DNA of 64,000 nucleotides, from positions 54,939,741 to 55,003,740 of the forward strand of contig CM041465.1 in assembly GCA_023213395.1 (NCBI GenBank), read 5' to 3'. The position numbers and the translations under genes are program-made. Shown here one piece after another: positions 44,687-55,086 of the stretch. Below the pieces are notes generated by a model. That model worked only from the letters and a program-made list of their open reading frames with translations, did not search any database and was not told the DNA's origin. This stretch comes from Cycas panzhihuaensis (taxonomy: Eukaryota > Cycadophyta). Each line of letters begins with the position of its first letter. The first letter of the stretch is position 1.

Positions 44687-45038
44687 GCCTTGCACGGCGG
44701 CCCGTGCCCAAGCCTCCGATCATTTGTAGTTAGATGTACCCGCTCTACCTTGTTCGATGCCCTCTTACTTCACGTTGCACCTTGGCAACGGGGAGCATCC
44801 GTTCTTGCTTATTTCAGTTTCAGGTTGATGTTTGGCGACACGTGGGCAGCCCCTACGTTGTCCCCGACTCTGTCTCGCTTTGTCCAGCGTTCATACGACA
44901 CTTGCCTACACCCTTGTATCACGTCTTTGCTCTTGATTACTTTTATATATATATATGCATGTGCTACTCATGTTTCTTGATTGTCAGCATTCGTCATCAC
45001 ATTACGCTTAGAAGCGGTGAGGCTCTGCGCCGAGGCGA

Positions 45039-45670
45039 TGTTCCGGCTATTGGGAATGGACTCGAGACGCATCGACTGTGGTTTGTTCGGTATATGTTCT
45101 TACTTTTCTTACCTATGTTAATTAAGGTGGTTTAGAGTAGTTTGATTGACATATACTGTCTATATGCATTTGTTTATGCCTTGCTCATAATGCATGTGCC
45201 TAATGGCGCTTCGACCTATGACGACTCACAGTGAGGGCATTCCTCGTGAATCGACACCCCAGTATGGCCTACAACCACTCACGATGTCTCCACGGTCTCT
45301 CGGGATTATTTACGCCCGACTTGTTTGTTCTTGTTACAACATGTCGTTTATGTTGCAATCCTTCTTAAGTCGGTTTAACCCTTAGTTAGGGCTCTTTGCA
45401 TCATTCGGATACTTGCCCACTGCCCAGGCCTTCCCCCAGCTGATGTAATTCATGTTTAGTCTATGTTCTTACCTTAAAAGCTTGATTTTTCTTTCATTTT
45501 TCTCTTTTTCAAATTTCGGTACGTCTGCGGTAAACTAGGCGTGATGCAGAATTTATGCGATGCATGATTTTGCCTTGATACTGTTGAAATTTAAAAGAAA
45601 ACCACTGTGACGATTTCGCGTTTTTCACGGCGCCACGTGGCTCCGTCTGATGGGCGCCCCAATGCCCCAA
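45039..45670 (+). repeat. LTR H (3' LTR of E2), truncated
   Basis: Starts TGTTCCGGCTATTGGG after the PPT-like GCCGAGGCGA and matches the first 630-650 bases of LTR C, ending at GCGCCCCAATGCCCCAA. The remaining 1.9 kb is missing. The decayed gag of the old host element starts at the next base. Confidence 0.92.
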
Positions 45671-46120
45671 TAGACCTTGTAGTTTATATATCTACTTGAA
45701 TCTTTATTATCAAGCCATCAATGCATAACTACAAGTATATCAGTTAGAATATCTTTTAATACATAGCTTAATTTCTTGAATGCTATGATATATTCTTCTA
45801 GAGTTATTGTTTGCTTTAATTTTCATAATTCATAATGATAATCATGATTTGTTAGTCCTTAAAAATTTTCAATGAATAAGTGGACAAACTCACTTCAAGT
45901 TGGTAACTAGTTTTGAAACTTAGTGAATACTAAGATTTACCACCATTCACAAGCAATTATGTCCATGTGTAATACAGCTAAAGAGACTTGCTCTATTAGC
46001 TCAATTTTCACTAAGTGAAAATATTTCTTCATTTATTCAATCCATACTTGTGGTTTGTATATTTTTTGCTTAATACTAAAATATTATATTATAATTTTCT
46101 TTAACTTTTTCTTCTTTTAA
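45671..46120 (-). pseudogene. Decayed Ty3/gypsy gag remnant (right part of the host element)
   Basis: The minus strand gives Gag-like text, KQTITLEEYIIAFKKLSYVL, just before the cluster edge, with scattered stops. It is on the same strand as the RT remnant at 1010-2198 and in the right relative order (gag upstream of pol on the minus strand), so both are probably halves of one old element. Confidence 0.6.
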
Positions 46121-46186
46121 AATTGTATGGATTGTAAATAATTAAAATAGGCTTGGAATCCAACCATTTTTTGTTCTTTTAGTATT

Positions 46187-46511
46187 TGTTAGAAAATGTG
46201 TCCATACCACCTAATGTAAAGTGGGTCTCTCTATTTTTATGCCTAATTATGTGGAGAAATATCTGCGATTATGGTGACCTAATGGATATAATTGTAATTA
46301 TGTTTGGCACTTTAGATATATAAATATAGATCAAAGTCCAACTTTGTTGTGATATCATTTGGTCATAATGTGAAATATTATCATTTGTGGGTTTTCACTT
46401 ATAAGGGTTTCCTATGGCAATCTAGTGTCCCGTGCAATCTATTTCTGCTTGATATCTACCTGATGTGAAAGATCATGTCGACCTTGTTTACTTCAATTGC
46501 GTTTTCTAACA
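46187..46511 (+). repeat. 5' LTR of the Copia-type element
   Basis: TG...CA boundaries with inverted ends TGTTAGAAAA and TTTTCTAACA. TATA-like TAGATATATAAATATAG near 46313 lies mid-LTR, a plausible promoter position. Confidence 0.85.
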
Positions 46512-46523
46512 TGGTATTAGAGC
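46512..46523 (+). promoter_or_regulatory. Copia-type primer-binding site
   Basis: TGGTATTAGAGC directly after the LTR. It differs by one base from TGGTATCAGAGC, the initiator-tRNA-Met site used by plant Copia elements. Confidence 0.85.
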
Positions 46524-49500
46524 ATGCAGGCCATGCACTGGCAGATGAACATTGTCGAAGGTCCAATCAATGGTGTCAGGTCATGTTGGTGTACCCTGAG
46601 TGGATTGACATGATCGATGACCCTGCTAAATAGCCACGGTAGTGAAGATGATCGATGGTGGATCCCATGAGCCTTATATCATTGTTTGCAAGTACTCTGA
46701 GCTATATGGAGGTGTGTGGATAAGTTTTGACTCCGTTGCCAGCCATGTGAATGTCGTTTGAGTATGTTGAAGGTGTCAGAACCTCATTTGACAATGTCAC
46801 TGAGTTTGCATGCCCTAGAGTCAATTGCCAGCCCTCTGTTACCGGTGGGAGAGTGCAGAAACCCTAGCAGGCCTATTGCAAAGCCATGAAATGATAAATA
46901 TGGTCAATACAAAGGTATGCTCAATATATATTTAATCTCCCATTTATAATTTTTAGGGTTTGATTAAATATTATCACTCGTGTAGCTCTTTATCATCCGT
47001 GAAAGCTGTGAAATGATATTTTAGTCACTCGATCATTTTTTTTAGCTACGCTGATATATATTTTAGCTATTGTTGAAAGCCTGAATGCATGTATATTAGC
47101 CATACATGTTGATTTTATTCAGCTACTTAGGTAATAGTGATTGTGTCGCTACTCCATGTGATGATTCACCTACCAATGTTTGAATATATATATGTACTAC
47201 TGTGTTGATATATTGTGTTTGATATCTCACTCTGATCGTAGTTGATATTTTCTGCGTCAATGTTCAATATATTAAAATTGCGTCACCCAAATGCCTGACT
47301 TACATAGATATATATAGTCATCCTCTGTGATGATAATTGTTCGCAGCCATATATATATGAGTTCGCCCGTGATGGTGCCCCTCTCATTTTACATATTGGG
47401 CCGCCATTTATCAATACTTAGTCGTCGTTGTAGTTTGCGTGAACCATTTTGTAATCATCTTCGTAATATGCACTGGTCGACATTGATAGCTGCTCTTGTA
47501 TTTGTAGTCCGCGTAGTCGTGATGTCTTATGTGCGTCATGGTTATGTGAAGAAATCGCCGACTAATTAAGTGATCGCCTTGCCACTGCGTATCCAGCCTC
47601 TTTATCCTAATCGCCCCCTTCGTTCTGTTAATTCTTGCCGCCTGCATGATGATATATAGCCTGCAAATTCTCCGTTGAGATAATCACCTGTATTAACATG
47701 ACCATCCATCATAAAATTGATTTTGAATCATATGTAAAGTTGCCAAGCTGTGTTATATAATTAAAATCGACCGTGTGGTATATCAATGGTACATTGATAT
47801 ATTATTTAATGGATTTTGAATTATATTAAGTTGCCTTTGTAAGGAGCCTCTAATATATTTCTACTTTATGAAGTCATTTTTCTATATTGTGTAATATATT
47901 GATCATTCGGCCACCTTATTATTACCTATTTCACATTTTCTTGATCTGATTGATATTAAGGTATTTATTGAGGAGCCATTGTCCTGTTAATATATTAAGT
48001 GGCTGAAAATTGCCTTAAGTATTTTGGATCAAGTATGGTGATTGGTGGCAAAGTGATTATTGGCATTATATTAGTCAATGCATGATCTTGTGCATGTGTT
48101 TTGCATAAGAGAGTTATTGAGGCAATATTATAGTGTGTAGATAAGACGAAGAGAGTGCATTAAGCATGCTTCTTGTATGGCCAAAGTTGATGGAAAATTT
48201 ATGGTAATGAGATGCTTGTTGCATGTGTATTACATGGAAAGATTGGGCAAAAGTTAGGCAGGTTTTAAGGATGAGAGCAAGGGCGATGTTGTGCGAGTTT
48301 GAGGGCAAGTTTGAATGAGATACCTTAATTGCAATTTAATGCAAACTCTATTTCTGTTTGAGTGTGGCATATATCATTGCACAAAGTTCGTGTTTATGTG
48401 GTTGATTCAATGAAAATAAGTATGTTTTTATTCAATATACATTCGAGTTTAGTTGCATCAAATGTATATGGGATGATGAGGTTCAGAATTTGCTTGTATG
48501 AATGGTTGTTGGACTAATGATAACATGAGGTTTGTGGCCTATTTGATGCCAGTTCAATATGGGTGCATATCTGAACAAGTCTGATGTGGAACCGAGACAT
48601 AGTGTTTGATAAATTTTAAATGTGAATGGAAAGGTCTGAGACAAGTTGCCTTAAAATCAGTGATGCCTTTGTCATGGTATGTACAGTTGGCCTGTAAGGT
48701 TGCATTGTAGGTGAGTATCATGATGTAGATGGTGAGGTTTGGTGCATGTTATGGTTTGTCTCTCATGTTTTCTTAGCAGAAACTATAGCGCACAAGTATA
48801 GGTACCCCTGTTGTGACTATTCGTGGCATATATTTCCCTCTTATTGTGTGTTTAAACCAAGTCCGAAGCCTTCCAGTTGTTTCCTTTGGTGCATTGGAGT
48901 GCACACACCTTAGACGAAGATTGTAACAATAGAATTATAAGCGATTGAAGCATATGGGTTGTTTAGCTTATAAACAGTGTGATCTGCAGGGAAAATGCAT
49001 TGTGATCAATCTAGATGTTCAATTCATGAGTTTATGACGTATCATGCTGAGTGTCATTTGATTATAGGTTTTATCTTTCATTGCTTCAGTTTTATGAGTG
49101 ATTGTTCAGTAGGTGTAGAGGTTTGTTTGCCTAATATTGTGCTTGAGATAGAAGTAAGACTTAGTGAGAGATTGATGATAAGGAGTTATTAGATGATGAG
49201 ACATGGATTGCAACCCCATGTTTTGTTGATAGTTGAAGACCTGCAGGATGATGGAAGACCATGGATCAGCATGCCAGTCAAAGCTTGAGATAGATACCAA
49301 TGTTCTAGCAAGTGTTGAATCGCGATGGAGAGTTGTATTAAAGCAAAGAACCTAGTTGATTTGCAAGTTTAAAGACTTGTTGTACAAGTGATCTCTAGTA
49401 GGAAGATGGATTAAGGTATGATAAGGCATTTAGCATCAGTCTCTAGTTTATTGGTCTGTTTGATTCTTACTTCAGCAGCTTCAAATAGTTGGGTATCAAA

Positions 49501-49813
49501 TCATATCATATCATATCAACGTTCCTTAATGAAGACTTGAAGAGGCAATTCAAATGGATTAAGTGGCTCAAACTTTTGGTTTAGTTAAAGGAATATGGCT
49601 AAGTTGAATGGACAAAGTGTCAGGTGCAGAAAGAGTCATATGGTTGCAGGTCTATTGGAGCATTTCCAAAGAATTGAGCACATACGAGGCATGGCACCAT
49701 TACATTCGATTGATGATCGCTACATCGACGTTCATGCATATTAGGTTGGGTAAGGTTATCCTTGAAAGGGGAGTTATTCCCAATGATAATCCTTGTTGTC
49801 CCACATTTACATT

Positions 49814-49822
49814 AAGAGGGGA
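49814..49822 (+). promoter_or_regulatory. Polypurine tract of the Copia-type element
   Basis: AAGAGGGGA directly before the 3' LTR start. Confidence 0.7.
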
Positions 49823-49968
49823 AGTTAGAAAATGTGTCTATAGCACCTAATGTAAACAGGGTCTCCCTATTTTTATGCCTAATTATATGGAGGAATATCC
49901 TCGATTGTGGTGACCTAATGGATGTAATTGTAATTATATTCGACACTTTAGATCTATAAATATCTATT
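49823..49968 (+). repeat. Truncated 3' LTR of the Copia-type element
   Basis: Aligns with 46187-46325; the initial TG is mutated to AG. Similarity stops after CTATAAATAT. Confidence 0.8.
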
Positions 49969-50423
49969 TCTATGATTGCTACTTTTTCTAGGATTTATTA
50001 CAAGGTATAGTTTATGAGTGTATTCAACATTTGTATTACCTTTTGAACTCCTTAATTAATCGGTTTAACTATGTCTTTTTAAACTTATGGTTGATTTTCC
50101 ACCATCTCTTTAGTATTCATTAGGCTTATGATGGTATATGTATGATTTCACAAAGTGACTCTTATGATTAGTGAGTTAATATATATTCACATTGTAACAT
50201 TTTGAATCTAAGTTAATATTGATCCTACACATTATTTTAATGATATATATTCATTAAGGATATTTAAATTATGCTATCTACTTTGGCATTGTTTATTTTA
50301 TGTTTTCTATGGCAACACCAAGGTAAAATAATAATCACTATCATTTGAAATAGAAAAATTTTTGACTGTACACTCATACGTAAACCCTTCGAGAGCAGAT
50401 TAGGTCACTTGCAAAGCTGACTT
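49969..50423. other. AT-rich stretch, nothing recognised
   Basis: No coding text, repeat or RNA gene recognised. Confidence 0.5.
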
Positions 50424-50668
50424 GGCTCTGATACAATGTTGGATTTAGTACACCCAGAGAAAAAATGAGAATGAGTGAGAAGATGATCACTTGCATTACA
50501 ATGAGAGCTTGTACATACCTATACAGTGAGTGACTAACATAAACAAGGTTAGGGTTAGTGACTAACACTTAACCTAGCATAAAATTACAATGACTAACAT
50601 AAAGTTGCCATGGTTAATATAATGTTACAAGTATTAATACAATGAGGAGATGGCATTATATTCTAACA
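50424..50668 (-). mobile_element. Copia-type LTR with adjacent primer-binding site, fragment
   Basis: The minus strand ends ...ATCCAACA followed by TTGTATCAGAGCC, the Copia-type PBS with one base change. On the plus strand the LTR runs TGTTGGATTTAG to TTCTAACA (50437-50668, 232 bp). The internal region to the left is not recognisable and no partner LTR is seen. Confidence 0.6.
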
Positions 50669-51539
50669 CCTATGAGGTCTAGTGGATGATTGTGTCTTAT
50701 AGCGGATGATTACCTATGCATTCCAGTTGATGTTTGTGACCTCATATAGACTTCATCCTCATTGTGGAAATTGTGGATGTGTATTCAATGTGACCATGGG
50801 TTATTCAATCTTTTATATGATGATGATGTTGTCAGTTATGTTATAGTTGTTCTACTATGTAACAAATGGTATGTACAAGTGACCTAATGAAGTAGTTAAG
50901 GAAAAAAAAAAACAACAAAAGGAGGTGACTCCACAAAAGATAGTGCAACAAAGTAGATAGAATAAGACGAATGGAAAGAGGTGACTTGGTAGAACGTTAG
51001 AAAAATAGGTACATCAAGAAGAGATAGACGACCCAGGGGGAGAAGTACACCACCAAAAGTTGTCTTAGCAGATCATAGTCAAACTCTGATATCATTATGA
51101 TAAGGCTTGTTGAAAAAACAAGGTCACCTATGTATCAAAATATTGTTGATTTCAAAATTTTGGGGGAGATGAAGGATTTGAAAAAATTTTAAAATTTTGG
51201 AACGAGTGAGGACAATCATTGGTTTTGTGATGGGGGAGATGTGTGTGGGTGAAAATGGACATAGATTTTTGAAGAAAGCTGAGTTTGCAACCAAAGAATG
51301 ATTGAAAAATCACAAGTGAAGTGTGACCGGATCGTAGTTGCAAGTGCGGCCAAATCGTGATTGTAGTCACAAGTGCAACTGGGTTGCAATTAGAACATCA
51401 AGTGGTACCAACTCATATTCATCGGATAATTGCGATTGGATCACAATCGTAGTGGGAAGTACAACTAGGTCGCAATCAAAGAACAATTGCGACCGGGTCA
51501 CAATTAGAGCATGATCGAGACCCTAGATTATAATTATGA
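50669..51539. other. Unassigned repeat-like region
   Basis: No gene. A second possible minus-strand PBS relic (CTCTGATATCATTATGAT, about 51074-51091) is degenerate. At 51320-51510 the motif TGCGACCGGGTCACAATT recurs about five times in degenerate and partly inverted form. Confidence 0.5.
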
Positions 51540-51960
51540 AGGCTAATGTAATTATTGTTAATGTTAACAAATTATTACTAATAAGTTAGTTGGGAGTTTG
51601 TTGGAAATTAGTTGGAAGTTAGTTGAGAGTTAGTTGGGAAATGGTTAGTGCGGAAGATTATAAAAGAATATTGGATGCATCTGGTGGATACATGAGAGTG
51701 CATTAGGCTTTCCCTCCTTTTTTCCATTGTATCTCTCATTGCATATTGAGTTGAGGGTTCTTCATTTATTGTAATTCGAGCCTATGCCCGACCCTTCTTG
51801 GGTCAATGTAGTCCCATTCTTGGTAATAAAGTAAAGTTTGCCTCAATCTATTCTGTAATGTACTTATGCTTCCATGTTGGTAATATAAGCATGTTGTATT
51901 CGTAATATGATTGTTATTCTCCTGTGTGTTTTCTTCTTGTTCGGGTTTTGTTGAAGGCAA
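51540..51960 (+). repeat. LTR-like relic
   Basis: Several imperfect GTTAGTTGGGA repeats (about 51585-51640), a TATA-like GATTATAAAAGAA near 51656, and a T/C-rich stretch with polyadenylation-like AATAAAG near 51823. This order is typical of the 3' half of plant LTRs. No PBS or partner copy was found. Confidence 0.4.
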
Positions 51961-53870
51961 GGGGAGAGCACACAAAAGGCTTAGATGGCATTGAAAGGTC
52001 CCTTGGTAGTTATGGTTTGGTTAGAAACTACCATGACAAAGATAGCTAGGGTCCTTTGGGCCTCAAGAATACATTCTTACCCCTCTTAAGAGTCTTGGGC
52101 TCTTCTCTATGAAAGAATTTTAGTAATATAACCAATGTTGATTGATACTTGGCACATAGGTCTCTAGAAACCATCCATTTACTTATTGATCTTGTGACCT
52201 GTTCGCCTTGGCATTGCTCCTCGAATGTTGGCTACATGTTAGGGCAACTTACAACATATACAACATTTGCACAATATTCACACCAAATGTAGCCAACCAT
52301 CACGCATATACATTGCACAAGATATTTCCTCATAACTTGTTATTTTATTAATCAACACTGAGTACAATGCCTTTTGGTCTCTATAGTTGAGAATATTAGA
52401 TCAGACTCGTGATTTGACTCTCACGATTGGACAAACAATAGAAATGACTTCATTACACTCTTCCCATAGCCAAACACCCAAAAGGTTGGACTTTACAATA
52501 TACCCTCTATCTTTTCATAACAAAACCCTAATTACTCTTAGTAACACATGCCTTTTTTGTACATTTGTACAACCGTATGATTTATCTTGAAACCATATTC
52601 TTAGTTGGCATAGAACTATTCCCTATTAACCATTCCACCATTCCTCAAAATTGTTCTCCGTCTCTGTGAGCCATTCACCCTTCTCCGATACACTAAAAAC
52701 AATTTCATGAGAGCTAGAATGTCGAATCGTAACCATTCCAATCATTCTTGAACCATTCGCAGTCACTCCACTATGTATTTTCTTGTGAATTCTCTCTCAA
52801 TTTTATCATTTCTACTACGAGAGCCATTCCTAGAATTGTTCCCTAATGTCTAAGTGCCAAATCTTTTGCATATAGTCTCTACTTGTATGATTAGTCCACA
52901 TAGTGAATAAGGATGTTCTCACTAAGCTCTTGAGAAAAGTCAACCTTAGAACAAGTCTTATTATGGGCCCCAATCCTACTTGCTAGTCCTTCTTGTGAAG
53001 CAAGCTCTAGTTTATTTATAAGTGATCATGCTAGAAAAGCTTAGCCCTAAGAAAATTTGTGAGCTTGTAGAGTTGTCCATGTTTCTTTTGATGTATAAGA
53101 TAGTTGAGGGTCTTAGATTACTATATGTTGCCCCAATCTTTTCTAATAGGATTTTGATGTTTCCTTTTGTTTTCCATGGTAGTTGATCTGTTCCTTACCT
53201 TCTTCTCTATGATCTCTAGTAGCTAGCTTTTGACTAAATTCTCGTGAAGTCCTAGTTTATTCATGAGTGCTTATGTTAGAATTCCAAGTATTTGTTTTCA
53301 AAGTTCTTGGTCATTGGAACATTAGTGCATTCTACAATCAAGTGGAAGGGGACAGGGATTAGCCCTGTTTTTAAGTAAAATTACATTACTTTTATTTAGT
53401 TTAGATTGCTGGAAAGTTAAGTCTTTAATTTGATTATGCAAGCTAGTTTCTTCTTTTTCAAAATCTAGTTGTTGACGCAATATAATTTTAGCTTCATATT
53501 AAAAAAATATCAAAATCTGATTGTTGATACATTGTTTCTTAGATTTTTTGAAGCAAGTGTTCCCTGCCATCTTTCAGCACCTATGACATCATTATTTCAG
53601 TAATACTCTAATTGATCTAGAAGTACTAACATCCGCTCAAAATCGCTAGCCTTTGGTTTGATTGCTCTTGGTTTGGGTTTCACACATTGCTTGGATTTTA
53701 GATGGTTTTAAATCAAGTTACTGATAATCCGTTTTCTCGTTTCATTGTTTCTATTTTCAATGCTTTCACACTAATTAGGGTTTCACTTGGGATAAAATTC
53801 TAGTTGGTTCTCACAGTGCAGTTTCCTGACTAGTTTAAGAGCTGCATTCACTTCAGAGCATTGGTTAAGT
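51961..53870. other. Intergenic region, nothing recognised
   Basis: Short imperfect repeats of ACCATTC are noticeable at 52630-52820. No conserved protein text was found in any frame. Confidence 0.5.
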
Positions 53871-54330
53871 GACCATTACATACAAAAAATGGGGCTCCTA
53901 TAACCACATAGGCAACTCTCATTTCACTGTGACCCCCCTTGTATATGTGTGTGTGTGTGTGTGTATGCAAACTATAGTTCCCTTTGACTTTTCCAGATCT
54001 GCAAAGATGAGATGTCCTCTCTTGTCAAGGTATGTTTATTATCACACATCTAACTGTCTCAATTTGTAGGCCATTTTAGTTAGCCCTGATATTTCAGATG
54101 GGCTGTTTTAACTCTGTGCCAACAAGTTTAGGCAGTTATGGTTGAGGTGTGGGTTTATCATTGATGACTTCTTTCCGGTATAATGTATTCCTTTTGATTT
54201 CAAGACTCTCAAGGTTTTGGAGTTTTCTGTAACATGTATCTGTGTTTCAGGTCGCAAGCTGTGTCCCAAATCTGCTTGTCTTGTGCATTTGAAACCATCT
54301 GATGGCTGTACTTTTTGATCTGTTATGTTC
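53871..54330 (+). other. Exon-like segments, gene not recognised
   Basis: A candidate internal exon at 53997-54029 sits between TTTGACTTTTCCAG and GTATGTTT. Further acceptor-like T-rich AG sites occur near 54069 and 54248, with a (GT)n run at 53945-53964 in the presumed intron. The short translations match no family I recognise. Could be a decayed gene, a non-coding RNA, or chance. Confidence 0.25.
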
Positions 54331-54441
54331 TTTGATTATGGGATAATCAGCCTGTGGAGGTCTTGTGACATCATAGCTGCTTGTTCAGATCATAACCTCT
54401 GCTCCCATTGCTGCCGCCTGCATGATCCGACAAAAGGAAAG

Positions 54442-54459
54442 GAGAGAGAGAGAGAGAGT
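54442..54459. repeat. (GA)n microsatellite
   Basis: Nine GA units, seen directly. Confidence 0.85.
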
Positions 54460-55086
54460 CTATTATATCATAAATGACACAAAAAGGGAAAACGATATTT
54501 TGAGAGAATCTTGAAGCCATTTGCTGCATAATTTTTAAAAAGTAGGAAATGCCAGAATATATAAATATGAAAAAGAGAATTGGGAAAAATATGAAGCAAG
54601 TACTAAACAGAAAATTATAGAATGTCATGCCCAGATATTGCTCTCCACACTGTCAGCATTCACAGGTGGCAATTTGAATTTCAAATATATCAAAGAAAAC
54701 ATTCATTTTATATTGCCTAGGGTTTCTGATTACAAAAGTCCTTTAGGACACTCAATTCAAAGGAGGTTAAAATAAGACCCCGCAATAAGACCCTCAACCA
54801 TATTGAATAGCAACGCTTTCCAATAGAGATCACCGTGAACAGAGCTTGGACAGCCATAAAGCCAAGAGCTGGAATGATAATAGAAAATAATCCAAAAGCT
54901 AAGACACTGATCGAGTGTATATAAATATATCTAAATACATGGTTTAAATAAATACATCTGAGCATGGCACATTCTTTTGGCCTTCATCAACGATCTAAGC
55001 CATAATAGCATAACAATTTCACATATGTACGAGACACTCCACCCCATAATTCGGATTCTGGACTCAGCCCGTCTAGAATAATATGA
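54460..55086. other. Downstream region of the legumain gene
   Basis: AT-rich. On the minus strand this follows the legumain stop and should hold the 3' UTR and poly(A) site. No second gene recognised. Confidence 0.5.

Larger units (their letters stand above)
18821..45670 (+). mobile_element. E2: Tat-type Ty3/gypsy element, plus strand, interrupted twice
   Basis: Same family and organisation as E1, in inverse orientation. It has a 5' LTR (18821-21355), PBS, gag, protease, RT, RNase H, integrase, one 85-bp unit, an antisense PMD gene, aRNH and a truncated 3' LTR (45039-45670). A solo LTR and element E3 are inserted with clean target-site duplications. Removing both leaves about 14.5 kb. Adding the roughly 1.9 kb missing from the 3' LTR gives about E1's size. 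Many frameshifts; not autonomous. Confidence 0.92.
46187..49968 (+). mobile_element. Old Copia-type LTR element without recognisable coding
   Basis: 5' LTR 46187-46511 (TGTTAGAAAA...TTTCTAACA, 325 bp). A PBS follows at once, then a 3.3-kb internal region, a purine tract, and the first 145 bases of a 3' LTR (49823-49968). The two LTR copies match clearly over those bases (AAAATGTGTC, TTTTTATGCCTAATTAT, GGTGACCTAATGGAT). The internal region shows no gag, protease, integrase or RT blocks on either strand, so it is fully decayed or a non-coding LARD-like element. The 3' LTR is truncated and the right TSD is absent; the left candidate is GTATT. Confidence 0.8.

Noticed and set aside
2199-45670. 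Endogenous pararetrovirus or envelope-bearing element
   Set aside because: LTRs, PBS and integrase are present, and no movement protein, coat or membrane-spanning envelope ORF is seen; the extra ORFs are aRNH and PMD.
46512-49813. Short frames of 60-80 residues inside the Copia-type element
   Set aside because: None shows gag, protease, integrase or RT motifs, and all are within chance length for AT-rich DNA.
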